Shown piece after piece: positions 56,340-64,000 of a DNA stretch of 64,000 nucleotides. The stretch lies in NCBI RefSeq assembly GCF_002085925.2, contig NZ_CP053562.1, forward strand, positions 3,547,501-3,611,500, in the 5' to 3' direction. Position numbers and translations under genes: made by a program. Position 1 is the first letter of the stretch; each line of letters starts with the position of its first letter. Below the pieces are notes generated by a model. The model ran no database searches. It was not told the DNA's origin and worked only from the letters and a program-made list of their open reading frames with translations. This stretch comes from Thioclava electrotropha. GTDB lineage: Bacteria; Pseudomonadota; Alphaproteobacteria; Rhodobacterales; Rhodobacteraceae.

Positions 56340-56371
56340 AAAAAGAAAAAGGCCGTGCCCGGAGGCACGGC
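56340..56371 (-). terminator. Intrinsic terminator after rpmG
   Basis: Minus-strand 8-bp stem GCCGTGCC / GGCACGGC with a 4-base loop, followed by CTTTTTCTTTTT. Confidence 0.9.
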
Positions 56372-56397
56372 ATTCTAACCGTCAAGGTCAGGCGATC

Positions 56398-56565
56398 TTA
56401 CTTGATCTTGCCTTCCTTGTATTCGACGTGCTTGCGCACGACCGGATCGTATTTGTTCACGGTCATTTTTTCGGTCATGGTGCGGGCGTTCTTCTTGGTC
56501 ACATAGAAGTGCCCGGTGCCCGCCGTCGAGTTCAGACGGATCTTGATCGTCGTCGGCTTCGCCAT
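56398..56565 (-). CDS. rpmG: 50S ribosomal protein L33
   Basis: 55 residues ([20 protein letters not shown]...[23 protein letters not shown]). The zinc-binding Cys found in some L33 forms are absent, so this is the Cys-minus form. Monocistronic, with its own terminator. The 159 bp upstream, to the DUF533 gene, are not annotated further. Confidence 0.96.
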
Positions 56566-56724
56566 TGTTTATCTCCTAGCTCCGGGCATCGAAAAAACTA
56601 CGCACCCGCGGAATCCTTGAAGCCCGCCTTTTAGCGATGCGCGATGCGGAGTCAACCGGCAAACCGGGCCGCAGGCTGAAAATTCTTCGCCCACGGCTCA
56701 TAAAGCGGTGACGCCCTTTTCCGC

Positions 56725-57435
56725 TCAGATCAGCGGCTTGCCCATCGTCTCGTGAATCTGGGCGACTTTCTCCGTCTCGAGGCCCAGCGCCGCGGCGAGA
56801 TTCGCCAGATATTGCTTCTCTGCCTCGGTATCGACGGTGATCGGCAGAAGCGCAGACGAATAGACCTGCGACTTCATGTGGTCCGAGGTGGCGTTGGCCA
56901 GAGCGGTGATGTCGATCGGGCGGTCGAGCTCGGATTTCACGAAGGCGATCTCTTCGTCGGAGGCGTCGGACAGGTGATCGAGGATGGTCTGGCGCTCGGT
57001 CTCGTCGATCTCGCCATCGGCCTTCGAGGCCTGGATCATCGCGCGGATCATCAGCTTGGCCTGATCTTCCATCATCGCGTTGACCGGCGTGCCGGAAGTC
57101 ACAGCGCCAAGCATCTCCGAGATATTGCCCGCGCCCGTTTTCGCAGCGCCAGTCATGGCTCCGATCAGCGCGCCAAGCCCTGCCTCGGTCGCCGCCGTCG
57201 CGGAGGCTGCCTGAGAGCCGAACTGGCCGAAGAGACCGCGCACAGTCTCCTTGCCGCCGGGCATGCCCATCTTCTCGGCCCATTCACCCATCTGGTCGCC
57301 CATACCGCCGGGCTCGCCGGCCTTGCCGAGCGCGTCCTTCATACCGTCGAGACCGCCCATCTTGTTGAAACGCTCCACGCCCTTGGCGGCGGCGAAGCCC
57401 ACCGCGAGCGTGGCCAATGTCTTCACGAAGCTCAT
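56725..57435 (-). CDS. DUF533 / TerB-like protein
   Basis: 236 residues. A Gly/Ala-rich N-terminal half with a hydrophobic start (about 1-20) leads into a helical TerB-like domain (about 120-236: AKLMIRAMIQASKADGEIDETERQTILDHL). This matches DUF533 (YebE type), sometimes called tellurite-resistance family; no other ter genes are near, so that name should not be taken as function. It is 80 bp from the DUF302 gene behind it. Confidence 0.86.
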   Translation of the reverse strand: MSFVKTLATLAVGFAAAKGVERFNKMGGLDGMKDALGKAGEPGGMGDQMGEWAEKMGMPGGKETVRGLFGQFGSQAASATAATEAGLGALIGAMTGAAKTGAGNISEMLGAVTSGTPVNAMMEDQAKLMIRAMIQASKADGEIDETERQTILDHLSDASDEEIAFVKSELDRPIDITALANATSDHMKSQVYSSALLPITVDTEAEKQYLANLAAALGLETEKVAQIHETMGKPLI

Positions 57436-57515
57436 ATCATTCCCCCGAAATGCGGATTCCTGTTGAGACAGCTTCGCGCGCAGGGGCGCGCTTGGCTAGA
57501 AAAAACTCACGCGAT

Positions 57516-57899
57516 TTACAGCTTGGCAACCACGTCGGCGAGCATCTGGCGCACCTGGCTCGCGACTTCGGTGAGGTCGTCATTCTCGACCGCGAGCATC
57601 GAGGCCACGGGATCGACGGCGCTGACCTCGATCCCGTCCTCCACCTCGCGCAGCACCACGTTACAGGGCAGCATCGCCCCGATCCGCGGCGCGACGCCGA
57701 TCGCCTCATAGGCAAGCTTGGGGTTGCAGGCGCCGAGGATCTTGTAGCGCGGCATGTCCTTGTCGAGCTTGGCCTTCATCGTGGCGGACACGTTGATCTC
57801 GGTCAGCACGCCGAAGCCCGCCTCGGCCAAAGCCTCGCGCACTTTCGCCTCGACCTCGTCGAATGCCCCGGTCATCACCTTGTCGATCGTATAGCCCAT
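57516..57899 (-). CDS. DUF302-domain protein
   Basis: 127 residues. The DUF302 pattern is clear: MGYTIDKVMTGAFDEVEAKVREALAEAGFGVLTEINV, GACNPKLAYEAI and LPCNVVLRE. A single CNP and an LPCN Cys may bind a ligand. The function is unknown. Confidence 0.9.
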   Translation of the reverse strand: MGYTIDKVMTGAFDEVEAKVREALAEAGFGVLTEINVSATMKAKLDKDMPRYKILGACNPKLAYEAIGVAPRIGAMLPCNVVLREVEDGIEVSAVDPVASMLAVENDDLTEVASQVRQMLADVVAKL

Positions 57900-58089
57900 G
57901 GCAATCTCTCTCCCCTAGTTGGTCTTGGCTGTTCGCGCCTTTGCGTCGAGCGTGGCCAATTCGATGCGAAACGCAAGTCACGATCATGGAGAGGCCTGTG
58001 CTTCACTGCGCGCTCACTGTGCCGCAGTGGCGGGAACCCGTGCGGGCGGGGGCTAGTTCCTTGCTCTCGTTCTTGAAGCGTAAGAAGAA

Positions 58090-58506
58090 TTTGCGCGGAC
58101 GGCCTGTAAGCCGGATTTTGTCCCGGGGGCTTGCACCCCCATGGATGACCATTCCTCTCGCCCTGCGATTGCTCACAGGGTCCAGCTGCCAACCCGGATC
58201 GCTCGGGGCGAAGCTCCCCTGCCGTCACCGCAAGCGGCGCAGCACGCGATCCCTATTCGGCGTTGCTCCCGGTGGGGCTTGCCGTGCCGGTCCTGTTACC
58301 AGTCCCGCGGTGGGCTCTTACCCCACCGTTTCACCCTGACCCCGGCCGAAACCGAGGCGGTCTGTTTTCTGTGGCGCTTTCCGTCGGGTTTCCCCGCCCG
58401 GGCGTTACCCGGCACCGTTGCTTCATGGAGTCCGGACTTTCCTCGGGCCCCCGGCTACCCGCATTCACGGGGCTACGGGAACTCGCGGCCATCCAGCCAT
58501 CCGCGC
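58090..58506 (-). ncRNA. rnpB: RNase P RNA (class A)
   Basis: About 417 nt, catalytic RNA that trims the 5' leader of pre-tRNA. On the minus strand the universal blocks are seen in order: GAGGAAAGTCCGGAC near the 5' end, AGGGTGAAACGGTG, GGTAAGAGCCCACCG in the middle, and ACAAAATCCGGCTTACAG at the 3' end. The termini pair as GCGCGGATGGC with GCCGTCCGCGC (helix P1), which sets the ends to within a few bases. Short reading frames on both strands here are not genes. Confidence 0.95.
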
Positions 58507-58690
58507 AAGGCAGCAGATAGACACTCGCCCCCGCGCGGTCAATCGCCCCCGCGCACGCATGTTCCGTCGCCAAGAAACGCCGTCCCCGCATCACGAGGCC
58601 GTGAAATTTCGGGAGCAGTCCGTGCAACCACTTGCTTTTCAGGTGCGGCACGTTGACGCTGGTCGTCCATGAAGTGAAAGGGAGATCACG

Positions 58691-59125
58691 ATGGTAAAGG
58701 GAGGACTCCGCCTCGGGCTTGCGCTCGCGGCGATGGTTTGGGCATTGCCCGCTATGGCGAATGAGAAAATCGCCATTCAGGTCAACAGCGCCGATCCACA
58801 AGTGATGAACATGGCGCTGAACAACGCGCTCAACATGATCAAATATTACAAAGACAAAGGCGAAGAGGTCCAGATCGAAATGGTCACCTACGGGCCGGGT
58901 CTCAACATGCTGCGCGCCGACACCTCGCCGGTGAAAGCCCGCGTCGAGGAAATGGCGATGCTGGGTCAGCCGATCCACTTCCGCGCCTGCGCCAATACGC
59001 TCGCGGCGATGACCAAGAAGCTCGGGAAGGAGCCTCCGATGGTCGAAGAGGCGGAAATCGTCCCCTCCGGCGCGGCCTATCTCGTCGATCTGCAACGCGA
59101 CGGCTACGCCTATCTGCGGCCCTGA
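58691..59125 (+). CDS. Exported DsrE-family protein
   Basis: 144 residues. A signal peptide (residues 1-23, ending AMAN) precedes a DsrE/DsrF-like fold (IAIQVNSADPQVMNMALNNALNMIKYYKDKG...VTYGPGLNMLRADTSP). One Cys (FRACANT, near residue 100) sits at the position used for sulfur handling in relatives. Periplasmic; role unknown. The 185 bp between its start and rnpB should hold two divergent promoters. Confidence 0.85.
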   Translation: MVKGGLRLGLALAAMVWALPAMANEKIAIQVNSADPQVMNMALNNALNMIKYYKDKGEEVQIEMVTYGPGLNMLRADTSPVKARVEEMAMLGQPIHFRACANTLAAMTKKLGKEPPMVEEAEIVPSGAAYLVDLQRDGYAYLRP

Positions 59126-59187
59126 CGAACGTCCGCGCGGGTGGCCCCTCGCTTTCCGCGCGCTCCGATTTGAATTGCGACCCATCT

Positions 59188-59219
59188 CGCCCCGCTCGGC
59201 TTTCCGCGCGGGGCGGCTT
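59188..59219 (+). terminator. Weak terminator-like hairpin
   Basis: CGCCCCGC and GCGGGGCG pair across 12 bases; only a short T-containing tail follows. Possible end of the DsrE transcript. Confidence 0.4.
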
Positions 59220-59300
59220 ACGTTACAGGCAGGGCTGTTTGATTGACCCCCCGGCAGGATCGGCTATCCTCTTGACAAACAAGAGCAGAAACGGGCCCGC

Positions 59301-60320
59301 ATGACCGCCCTCTCCGAATATGAACGCCTCGAGGCGATCGGTATATGGCGTCCCGATGCGGACGCGCAGCGCCGCGAGGTGATCCTCTCGCTGGGCGACG
59401 CGACGCTTGTGCTGTCGGAGGCGCGCTCCGGCACGGCGCTCGCGCATTGGTCGCTGCCTGCCATGCATCGCCGCAATCCCGGCAAACGCCCCGCGATCTT
59501 CGCCCCCTCCGAGGAGCCGGGCGAAGAGCTCGAGATCGAAGACGAGACGATGATCGCCGCGATCGAGAAGGTCCATGCGATGATCGAGGCAAAGCGCCCG
59601 CATCCGGGGCGGCTGCGCGGTGTGCTCATCGGGGCGGTGCTGCTGGCAGTCGGCGCCGTGGCGCTGTTCTGGTTGCCCTCGGCGCTGGTCGATCATGCCG
59701 CGCGCGTCGCCCCCCAGGCCAAACGCGTCGAGATCGGCCGCAAGCTGCTCTCCGAGATGGTGAAAATGACCGGCTCGGCCTGTCACAGCCCCGGCGGCGA
59801 TCGCGCCCTCTCCGCGCTGGCGGAACGGCTGCCCGGACAATCGGTCATCGCGGTCCTGCCGCAGGCGCTCGAAGGCGCGCGACTGCTGCCGGGCGGGATG
59901 ACCGTGGTTGGCCGCGACACGATCGACGGGCCCGACACGCCCGAGGTCGTCGCGGGCTACATCATCGCCGCGCAGAACAGCGCCGCCGGAGGGCGCCCGT
60001 TGCATCGGATGCTCGACCGCCTCGGCCCCGCGGCAGCGCTGCGGCTGCTGACGACGGGCGACCTGCCCGAGAGCGGGCTTGCCGAATATGCGCAGGACCT
60101 GCTGCAGCACCCCCCGGCGCGGGCCGATGGCGACACGCTGCTGCGCGCCTTCCGCGATGCCGGGGTCAGCGCGACGCCCTATGCCTACGCGCTCGACCCG
60201 ACCGGAGAGTCGGTGCTGGGCCTGATCGAGGCCGACCCGTTCAAGGGCCAGCCTGCGCCGAAGCCGGTTCTGGAAGATGCGCAATGGGTGGCGCTGCAGG
60301 ACATCTGCTCGGCGCAATGA
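59301..60320 (+). CDS. Single-helix membrane protein resembling an inactive M48 peptidase
   Basis: 339 residues. A cytoplasmic N-terminal part is followed by one transmembrane helix near 112-132 and an exported domain. The segment LLPGGMTVVGRDTIDGPDTPEVVAGYIIAAQNSA (about residues 193-227, quoted in two parts in the findings) follows the layout of M48 metallopeptidases, but the HExxH zinc motif is replaced by AQNSA. The resemblance is by eye only. Otherwise I recognise no family. It converges on the SPOR gene with a hairpin between them. Confidence 0.7.
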   Translation: MTALSEYERLEAIGIWRPDADAQRREVILSLGDATLVLSEARSGTALAHWSLPAMHRRNPGKRPAIFAPSEEPGEELEIEDETMIAAIEKVHAMIEAKRPHPGRLRGVLIGAVLLAVGAVALFWLPSALVDHAARVAPQAKRVEIGRKLLSEMVKMTGSACHSPGGDRALSALAERLPGQSVIAVLPQALEGARLLPGGMTVVGRDTIDGPDTPEVVAGYIIAAQNSAAGGRPLHRMLDRLGPAAALRLLTTGDLPESGLAEYAQDLLQHPPARADGDTLLRAFRDAGVSATPYAYALDPTGESVLGLIEADPFKGQPAPKPVLEDAQWVALQDICSAQ

Positions 60321-60342
60321 AAAACGGCCCCGAAGGGCCGTT
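60321..60342. terminator. Bidirectional hairpin between convergent genes
   Basis: AACGGCCC and GGGCCGTT pair around four bases; the flanking A and T runs suit termination from both sides. Confidence 0.65.
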
Positions 60343-60369
60343 TGATCTCTCCCGAAATTTCACGCCGCG

Positions 60370-61263
60370 TCAGCGCACGAGCGCATCCGGGAAGCCCGCC
60401 CGACGGGCGCGGCTCAACGCCGAGTTCAGCTTCGCGGTATCGTAGAACGGCCCGGCATAGACCACCGTCAGCTTCTGCGTCTTGGAGGTCGCGACCGGAA
60501 GGCCCAGCGCCTGCAGACGCTTCGTCGCGGCGGCGACATTCGCGACATTTCCGAAGCTGCCGACCTGCACATATTGCTTGCCGTTCGAACCGACCGGGGC
60601 GACCGATTTGCTCGACACGGTGACGGTCGGCACCACCACGACCCGGGGCTTCGGCACCGGCGGATGAGAGCCCTCGACATAGACCTGATCCGGCGTCGCG
60701 GTGGGGCGAAGCTGCATCGGCGTCTCTTCGGTCCAGCGCGCGCGCATCTGTGCGTTGCCGTGGACGGTGCGCGGGCCGCGATAGGGGTTAAGCCGCCCAT
60801 CGTCGAACGCAGTCGTCCAGCCGTTCTCCGGCTTGGGCGCGCGGGTCACAACCGGGGCAAGCCCACCGACGCTCACGCTGTGAGACAAGCGCGACGGATC
60901 GCGCGGCACAGGTGGAGAGGTCGGGGTCGGCGAATAGGGCGAGCGCATCGCGGCAGTGGCGCGGGCCGCAGGGTTCGCAGCCACGGTTACCGACGCAACC
61001 GGCACGGTGGGCGCCAGGCTGGGCGTATGGCCGCAGACGATGCCGCGGTCGCTATTCATCTGCGGCACCCAGCGCACGGCCCCGCCATAATCCGCGCGCA
61101 CGAACACGCAGCCCTGACTGTCGACATATTGCGGATCGGTATAGCTCGCCGGGGGCATTTCGGCAGGCGCATATTGCTGCGCCCGCGACTCCGATGCGAA
61201 GCCTCCCAGCCCCAGCGTGAGAATCGCGCCCAGACCAGCCGCCGCCCCTGCTTTCAGTCGCAT
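60370..61263 (-). CDS. Exported SPOR-domain protein
   Basis: 297 residues. Signal peptide at about 1-28, a Pro/Thr-rich middle, and a C-terminal SPOR domain (about 222-297: YVQVGSFGNVANVAAATKRLQALGLPVATSK...VYAGPF). SPOR domains bind denuded peptidoglycan at the septum, so a division or wall role is likely. The ATG at 61263 has AGGGGG five bases before it; a GTG six bases upstream overlaps that site. Confidence 0.9.
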   Translation of the reverse strand: MRLKAGAAAGLGAILTLGLGGFASESRAQQYAPAEMPPASYTDPQYVDSQGCVFVRADYGGAVRWVPQMNSDRGIVCGHTPSLAPTVPVASVTVAANPAARATAAMRSPYSPTPTSPPVPRDPSRLSHSVSVGGLAPVVTRAPKPENGWTTAFDDGRLNPYRGPRTVHGNAQMRARWTEETPMQLRPTATPDQVYVEGSHPPVPKPRVVVVPTVTVSSKSVAPVGSNGKQYVQVGSFGNVANVAAATKRLQALGLPVATSKTQKLTVVYAGPFYDTAKLNSALSRARRAGFPDALVR

Positions 61264-61328
61264 ATCCACCCCCTGATGTTTCCAAGGGGAGGATAGACGG
61301 GTTTGCCTTTGAGTAAAGGGTGTTGGCC

Positions 61329-61961
61329 TTACTTCGTGCCGAACATCCGGTCGCCCGCATCGCCCAGACCCGGCACGATATAGGCGTGATCGTCGAGCCT
61401 CTCATCAAGCGCTGCGGTCACGATCGGCACATCCGGATGCGCCTCTTTCATGCGCGCGACACCCTCGGGGGCGGCCAACAGGCACATGAAGCGGATGTTC
61501 TTCGCGCCCTTTTCCTTGATCAGGTCGATTGCCGCGACCGAGGAATTGCCGGTGGCCAGCATCGGATCGACCACGATGGTCAGACGATCTTCGAGCTCGC
61601 TCGGCAGCTTGCAATAGTATTCGACCGGCTTCAGCGTCTCGGGGTCGCGGTAGAGGCCGACGAAGCCCACGCGCGCCGCCGGGATCAGCTCCAGCACGCC
61701 ATCCAGCAGCCCGTTGCCCGCCCGAAGGATCGAGACCAGCGCGAGTTTCTTGCCTGCGAGGATCGGCGCGTCCATCTCCTGAAGCGGCGTCTCGATATTC
61801 TTCGAGGTCAGTTCCAGCTCCGAGGTGATCTCATAGGCCAGCAGCAGGCTGATCTCGCGCAGCAGACGACGGAAGGACGCGGTCGAGGTGTCCTTCTCGC
61901 GCATCAGGGTCAGTTTGTGCTGCACCAGCGGGTGTTTGACGACGGTCAGATGGTCACTCAT
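61329..61961 (-). CDS. upp: Uracil phosphoribosyltransferase
   Basis: 210 residues. Salvages uracil with PRPP to give UMP. The PRPP loop [16 protein letters not shown] is near 128 and the uracil site [17 protein letters not shown] is at the end. It follows deoB by 11 bp, so it is the last gene of a deoA-deoB-upp unit. Confidence 0.96.
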   Translation of the reverse strand: MSDHLTVVKHPLVQHKLTLMREKDTSTASFRRLLREISLLLAYEITSELELTSKNIETPLQEMDAPILAGKKLALVSILRAGNGLLDGVLELIPAARVGFVGLYRDPETLKPVEYYCKLPSELEDRLTIVVDPMLATGNSSVAAIDLIKEKGAKNIRFMCLLAAPEGVARMKEAHPDVPIVTAALDERLDDHAYIVPGLGDAGDRMFGTK

Positions 61962-61972
61962 TGGGTTGTCCC

Positions 61973-63190
61973 TCACAGAAAGCTTTTGCCCGGCCCTTGC
62001 GCCGGAATGTTCAGATGCGTGGCGAGCGAGGCCGCTAAGTCGACATACCCCACATTGCCCACGCTGCGCGACCCGATACCGGGGCCCGCGCCCAGAACCG
62101 GCACGCGTTCGCGGGTGTGATCGGTGCCGCGCCAGCTTGGATCGTTGCCGTGATCGGCGGTGAAGATCGCCAGATCGCCCGGTTGCAGGCGGTCGAGGAA
62201 TTTGGCCGCCACCGTGTCGAACCATTCCAGCGCGCGGGCATAGCCCGAGATGTCGCGGCGATGGCCGTAGAGGCTGTCGAATTCCACGAAATTGGCGAAG
62301 GTAAGCGAGCCCTCCCCGGCCTCGTTTGCCAGCCGGATCAGATGATCGGCCAGATCGGCATCGCCCTTGCCCTTGTGCAGATGGGTGATGCCACGATGCG
62401 AGAAGATATCCCCGATCTTGCCGATCGCATGGGTCACGCGGCCCGCATCATAAGCCCAGTCCAGAAGCGTCGGAGACGGCGCCGGGATCGCGTAATCGCG
62501 GCGGTTCGGCGTGCGGGTGAACTGCCCGTTCTCGCCGATGAACGGTCGCGCGATCACACGCCCCACCTTCATCGCATGGAGCGTCGGCGCGAGCCCCTCG
62601 CAGAGCTTCAAAAGGCGGTCGAGGCCGAAATGCTCTTCATGGGCGGCGATCTGGAATACGCTGTCGGCGGAGGTGTAGCAGATCGGCCAGCCGGTGCGGA
62701 TGTGCTCGTCGCCCAGTTCTTCGATGATATTGGTGCCCGAGGCATGGCAATTGCCCAGAATGCCCTCGGTCCCCGCGATCTCGCAGGCTTTCGCGACGAT
62801 TTTGGGCGGGAAGCTGTTCTTCTGATCGGGGAAGTAATGCCATTCCCACGGCACAGGCACACCGGCCAGTTCCCAGTGCCCCGAGGGCGTGTCCTTGCCG
62901 GGAGAGATTTCGGTGGCCGCACCCCAGAGCCCGGCAGGGTCAGCCATCAGCCCCGGCGCGTCCTCACCCGAGGCGAGCTTCACGCCCGCGCCCAGACCAA
63001 GCCCTGCCAGTGTGGGCATATTCAGCGGACCCGAACGGCCTTCCTCAGCGCGCCCTTCCGCACAGGCCTGCGCGATATGGCCGACGGTATTCGCGCCCGT
63101 ATCCGGCGCGCCGTCGTTGAAGAAGCGATCCGCATCGGGCGCACCGCCGATCCCGACGCTGTCCATCACGATCAGAAAGGCGCGGCTCAT
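61973..63190 (-). CDS. deoB: Phosphopentomutase
   Basis: 405 residues of the alkaline phosphatase superfamily. Converts ribose or deoxyribose 1-phosphate to the 5-phosphate. Metal ligands lie in [12 protein letters not shown] at the start and in [11 protein letters not shown] near 340; the phosphorylated Thr region is [10 protein letters not shown] near 96. The start overlaps the deoA stop (ATGA). Confidence 0.96.
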   Translation of the reverse strand: MSRAFLIVMDSVGIGGAPDADRFFNDGAPDTGANTVGHIAQACAEGRAEEGRSGPLNMPTLAGLGLGAGVKLASGEDAPGLMADPAGLWGAATEISPGKDTPSGHWELAGVPVPWEWHYFPDQKNSFPPKIVAKACEIAGTEGILGNCHASGTNIIEELGDEHIRTGWPICYTSADSVFQIAAHEEHFGLDRLLKLCEGLAPTLHAMKVGRVIARPFIGENGQFTRTPNRRDYAIPAPSPTLLDWAYDAGRVTHAIGKIGDIFSHRGITHLHKGKGDADLADHLIRLANEAGEGSLTFANFVEFDSLYGHRRDISGYARALEWFDTVAAKFLDRLQPGDLAIFTADHGNDPSWRGTDHTRERVPVLGAGPGIGSRSVGNVGYVDLAASLATHLNIPAQGPGKSFL

Positions 63191-64000
63191 TGCACATCCT
63201 CCGGGCCGATCCGTTCGTGGATCAGGGGCGGCTCTTCGGGGGCCTCGTCGCTCAGCTCGATCGCGGCCAGAAGGGCGGCTTCGGCGGCATCGGCGTCGCG
63301 GTCATTCGCGGCATGGATCGTCACCAGCGGCTCGCCCGCGGCCATGTCCTCGCCCAGCGCCACGATCTCCCACAGACCGACCGAGGGGTTGATCTTGTCG
63401 GTGCCGACGAGACGCCCGCCGCCCAGATGCACCACCGCCTCGCCCACCGCGCGGGTGTCGATGCGGCTGACGAAGCCCGCACGCGGGGCCTCCACCGCCC
63501 GGATCACCGGGGCCGATGGCAGACGGTCGGGGAAGCGTTCGACGAAATCGCTCGGGCCACCCAATGCCGCGACCATCTTGCCGAAGACCTCGACCGCGCG
63601 TCCGTTGCTGAGCACCTCGTCGATCCGCGCCGTGCCCTCGACCGCGTCCTTGGCCAACCCCGCGAGCACCAACGCCTCGCCGCCCAGCGCCGCGGTCACG
63701 TCCCACAGCGCCTCGTTCACGCCGGTGCCGGTCAGCGTCTCCATCACTTCGATCACTTCCAGCGCATTGCCCGCCGAATGGCCCAGCGGCTGATCCATGT
63801 CGGTGATCAACGCCGAGGTCTTGCAGCCCGCGCCATTCGCCGTGGCGACAAGGCTCTGCGCCAGCGCCTTCGCATCCTCGGGCCGCGCCATGAACGCGCC
63901 CGAGCCGACCTTCACATCGAGGATTAAGCCTTCCAGCCCGGCGGCCAGCTTTTTCGACAGGATGGAGGCGGTGATCAGGTCGATGCTCTCGACCGTGCCC
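63187..64000 (-). CDS. deoA: Thymidine phosphorylase, C-terminal part (cut by the window edge)
   Basis: About 270 residues of the C-terminal part; the N-terminus lies beyond base 64000. Conserved segments include SIDLITASILSKKLAAGLEGLILDVKVGSG and the phosphate-binding DMDQPLGHSAGNALEV. It splits thymidine into thymine and deoxyribose 1-phosphate, which deoB then uses. Confidence 0.93.
   Translation of the reverse strand, partial: GTVESIDLITASILSKKLAAGLEGLILDVKVGSGAFMARPEDAKALAQSLVATANGAGCKTSALITDMDQPLGHSAGNALEVIEVMETLTGTGVNEALWDVTAALGGEALVLAGLAKDAVEGTARIDEVLSNGRAVEVFGKMVAALGGPSDFVERFPDRLPSAPVIRAVEAPRAGFVSRIDTRAVGEAVVHLGGGRLVGTDKINPSVGLWEIVALGEDMAAGEPLVTIHAANDRDADAAEAALLAAIELSDEAPEEPPLIHERIGPEDVQ

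Noticed and set aside
56725..57435. Tellurite resistance as the role of the TerB-like gene.
   Set aside because: No other ter genes are near and the family name is historical; DUF533 is the safer label.
58141..58656. Several reading frames in the 58.1-58.6 kb region on both strands.
   Set aside because: The region is RNase P RNA, shown by its conserved blocks and by P1 pairing of the ends.

Overview
The window is a contiguous piece of a high-GC alphaproteobacterial chromosome. Gene content and gene order point to the Rhodobacteraceae: a malyl-CoA lyase of the ethylmalonyl-CoA pathway, tlpA beside argH, ftsEX beside a zinc-ribbon membrane protein, a TIGR02302 protein beside lysA, a DUF2007-trmN6-ispB group, phaA-phaB, and an alphaproteobacterial RNase P RNA. 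It is almost entirely core housekeeping sequence. I see no phage, IS element, CRISPR array or tRNA gene.

Layout. 0-4.6 kb: a LysR regulator, then a PuuR-like regulator divergent from gabT-gabD (GABA degradation). 4.8-10.6 kb: ccmF-ccmH (cytochrome c maturation), a META lipoprotein, a rhomboid protease, a GFA-type protein and a GMC oxidoreductase. 10.9-18.7 kb: pheS, an AT-richer inserted gene, an ASCH protein, a YrhK protein and pheT, then rpmI-rplT and pyk. 18.8-21.4 kb: an N-formylglutamate amidohydrolase and two membrane-tethered RTX-like proteins. 21.4-27.4 kb: a D-amino-acid operon (dgcN-dgcA-dat), mcl1, a GyrI-like protein and accA. 27.4-32.8 kb: an MFS transporter and plsC, each interrupted by a one-base homopolymer frameshift, an ArsR regulator between them, then ftsEX and a zinc-ribbon protein. 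32.8-39.2 kb: argH, two tiny lipoproteins, lysA and a TIGR02302 protein, all in one direction, with tlpA divergent. 39.4-44.8 kb: a PAS protein, an EAL protein, phaA, phaB and an EamA transporter. 44.9-53.7 kb: DUF465, trmN6, DUF2007, ispB, ispE, a TPR lipoprotein-like exported protein, ETF-QO, greA and a membrane protein. 53.7-61.3 kb: a GNAT enzyme with mobA, azlCD, rpmG, DUF533, DUF302, rnpB, a DsrE protein, a possible dead M48 peptidase and a SPOR protein. 61.3 kb to the end: deoA (partial), deoB and upp (nucleoside and pyrimidine salvage).

The least explained sequence is between genes. One repeat family has six copies (a hairpin or two, then a fixed GATATTT...CAAGAGGAAG tail) placed at the 3' ends of genes, two of them starting one base after a stop codon; the hairpin stems differ between copies but still pair. 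A second, unrelated family has three copies of about 160 bp, each just beyond an intrinsic terminator and always in the same orientation to the gene it follows. Other points of interest are twin palindromic operators at the ArsR/MFS pair, a perfect palindrome over the promoter facing ftsEX, and a low-GC gene translationally coupled to pheS.
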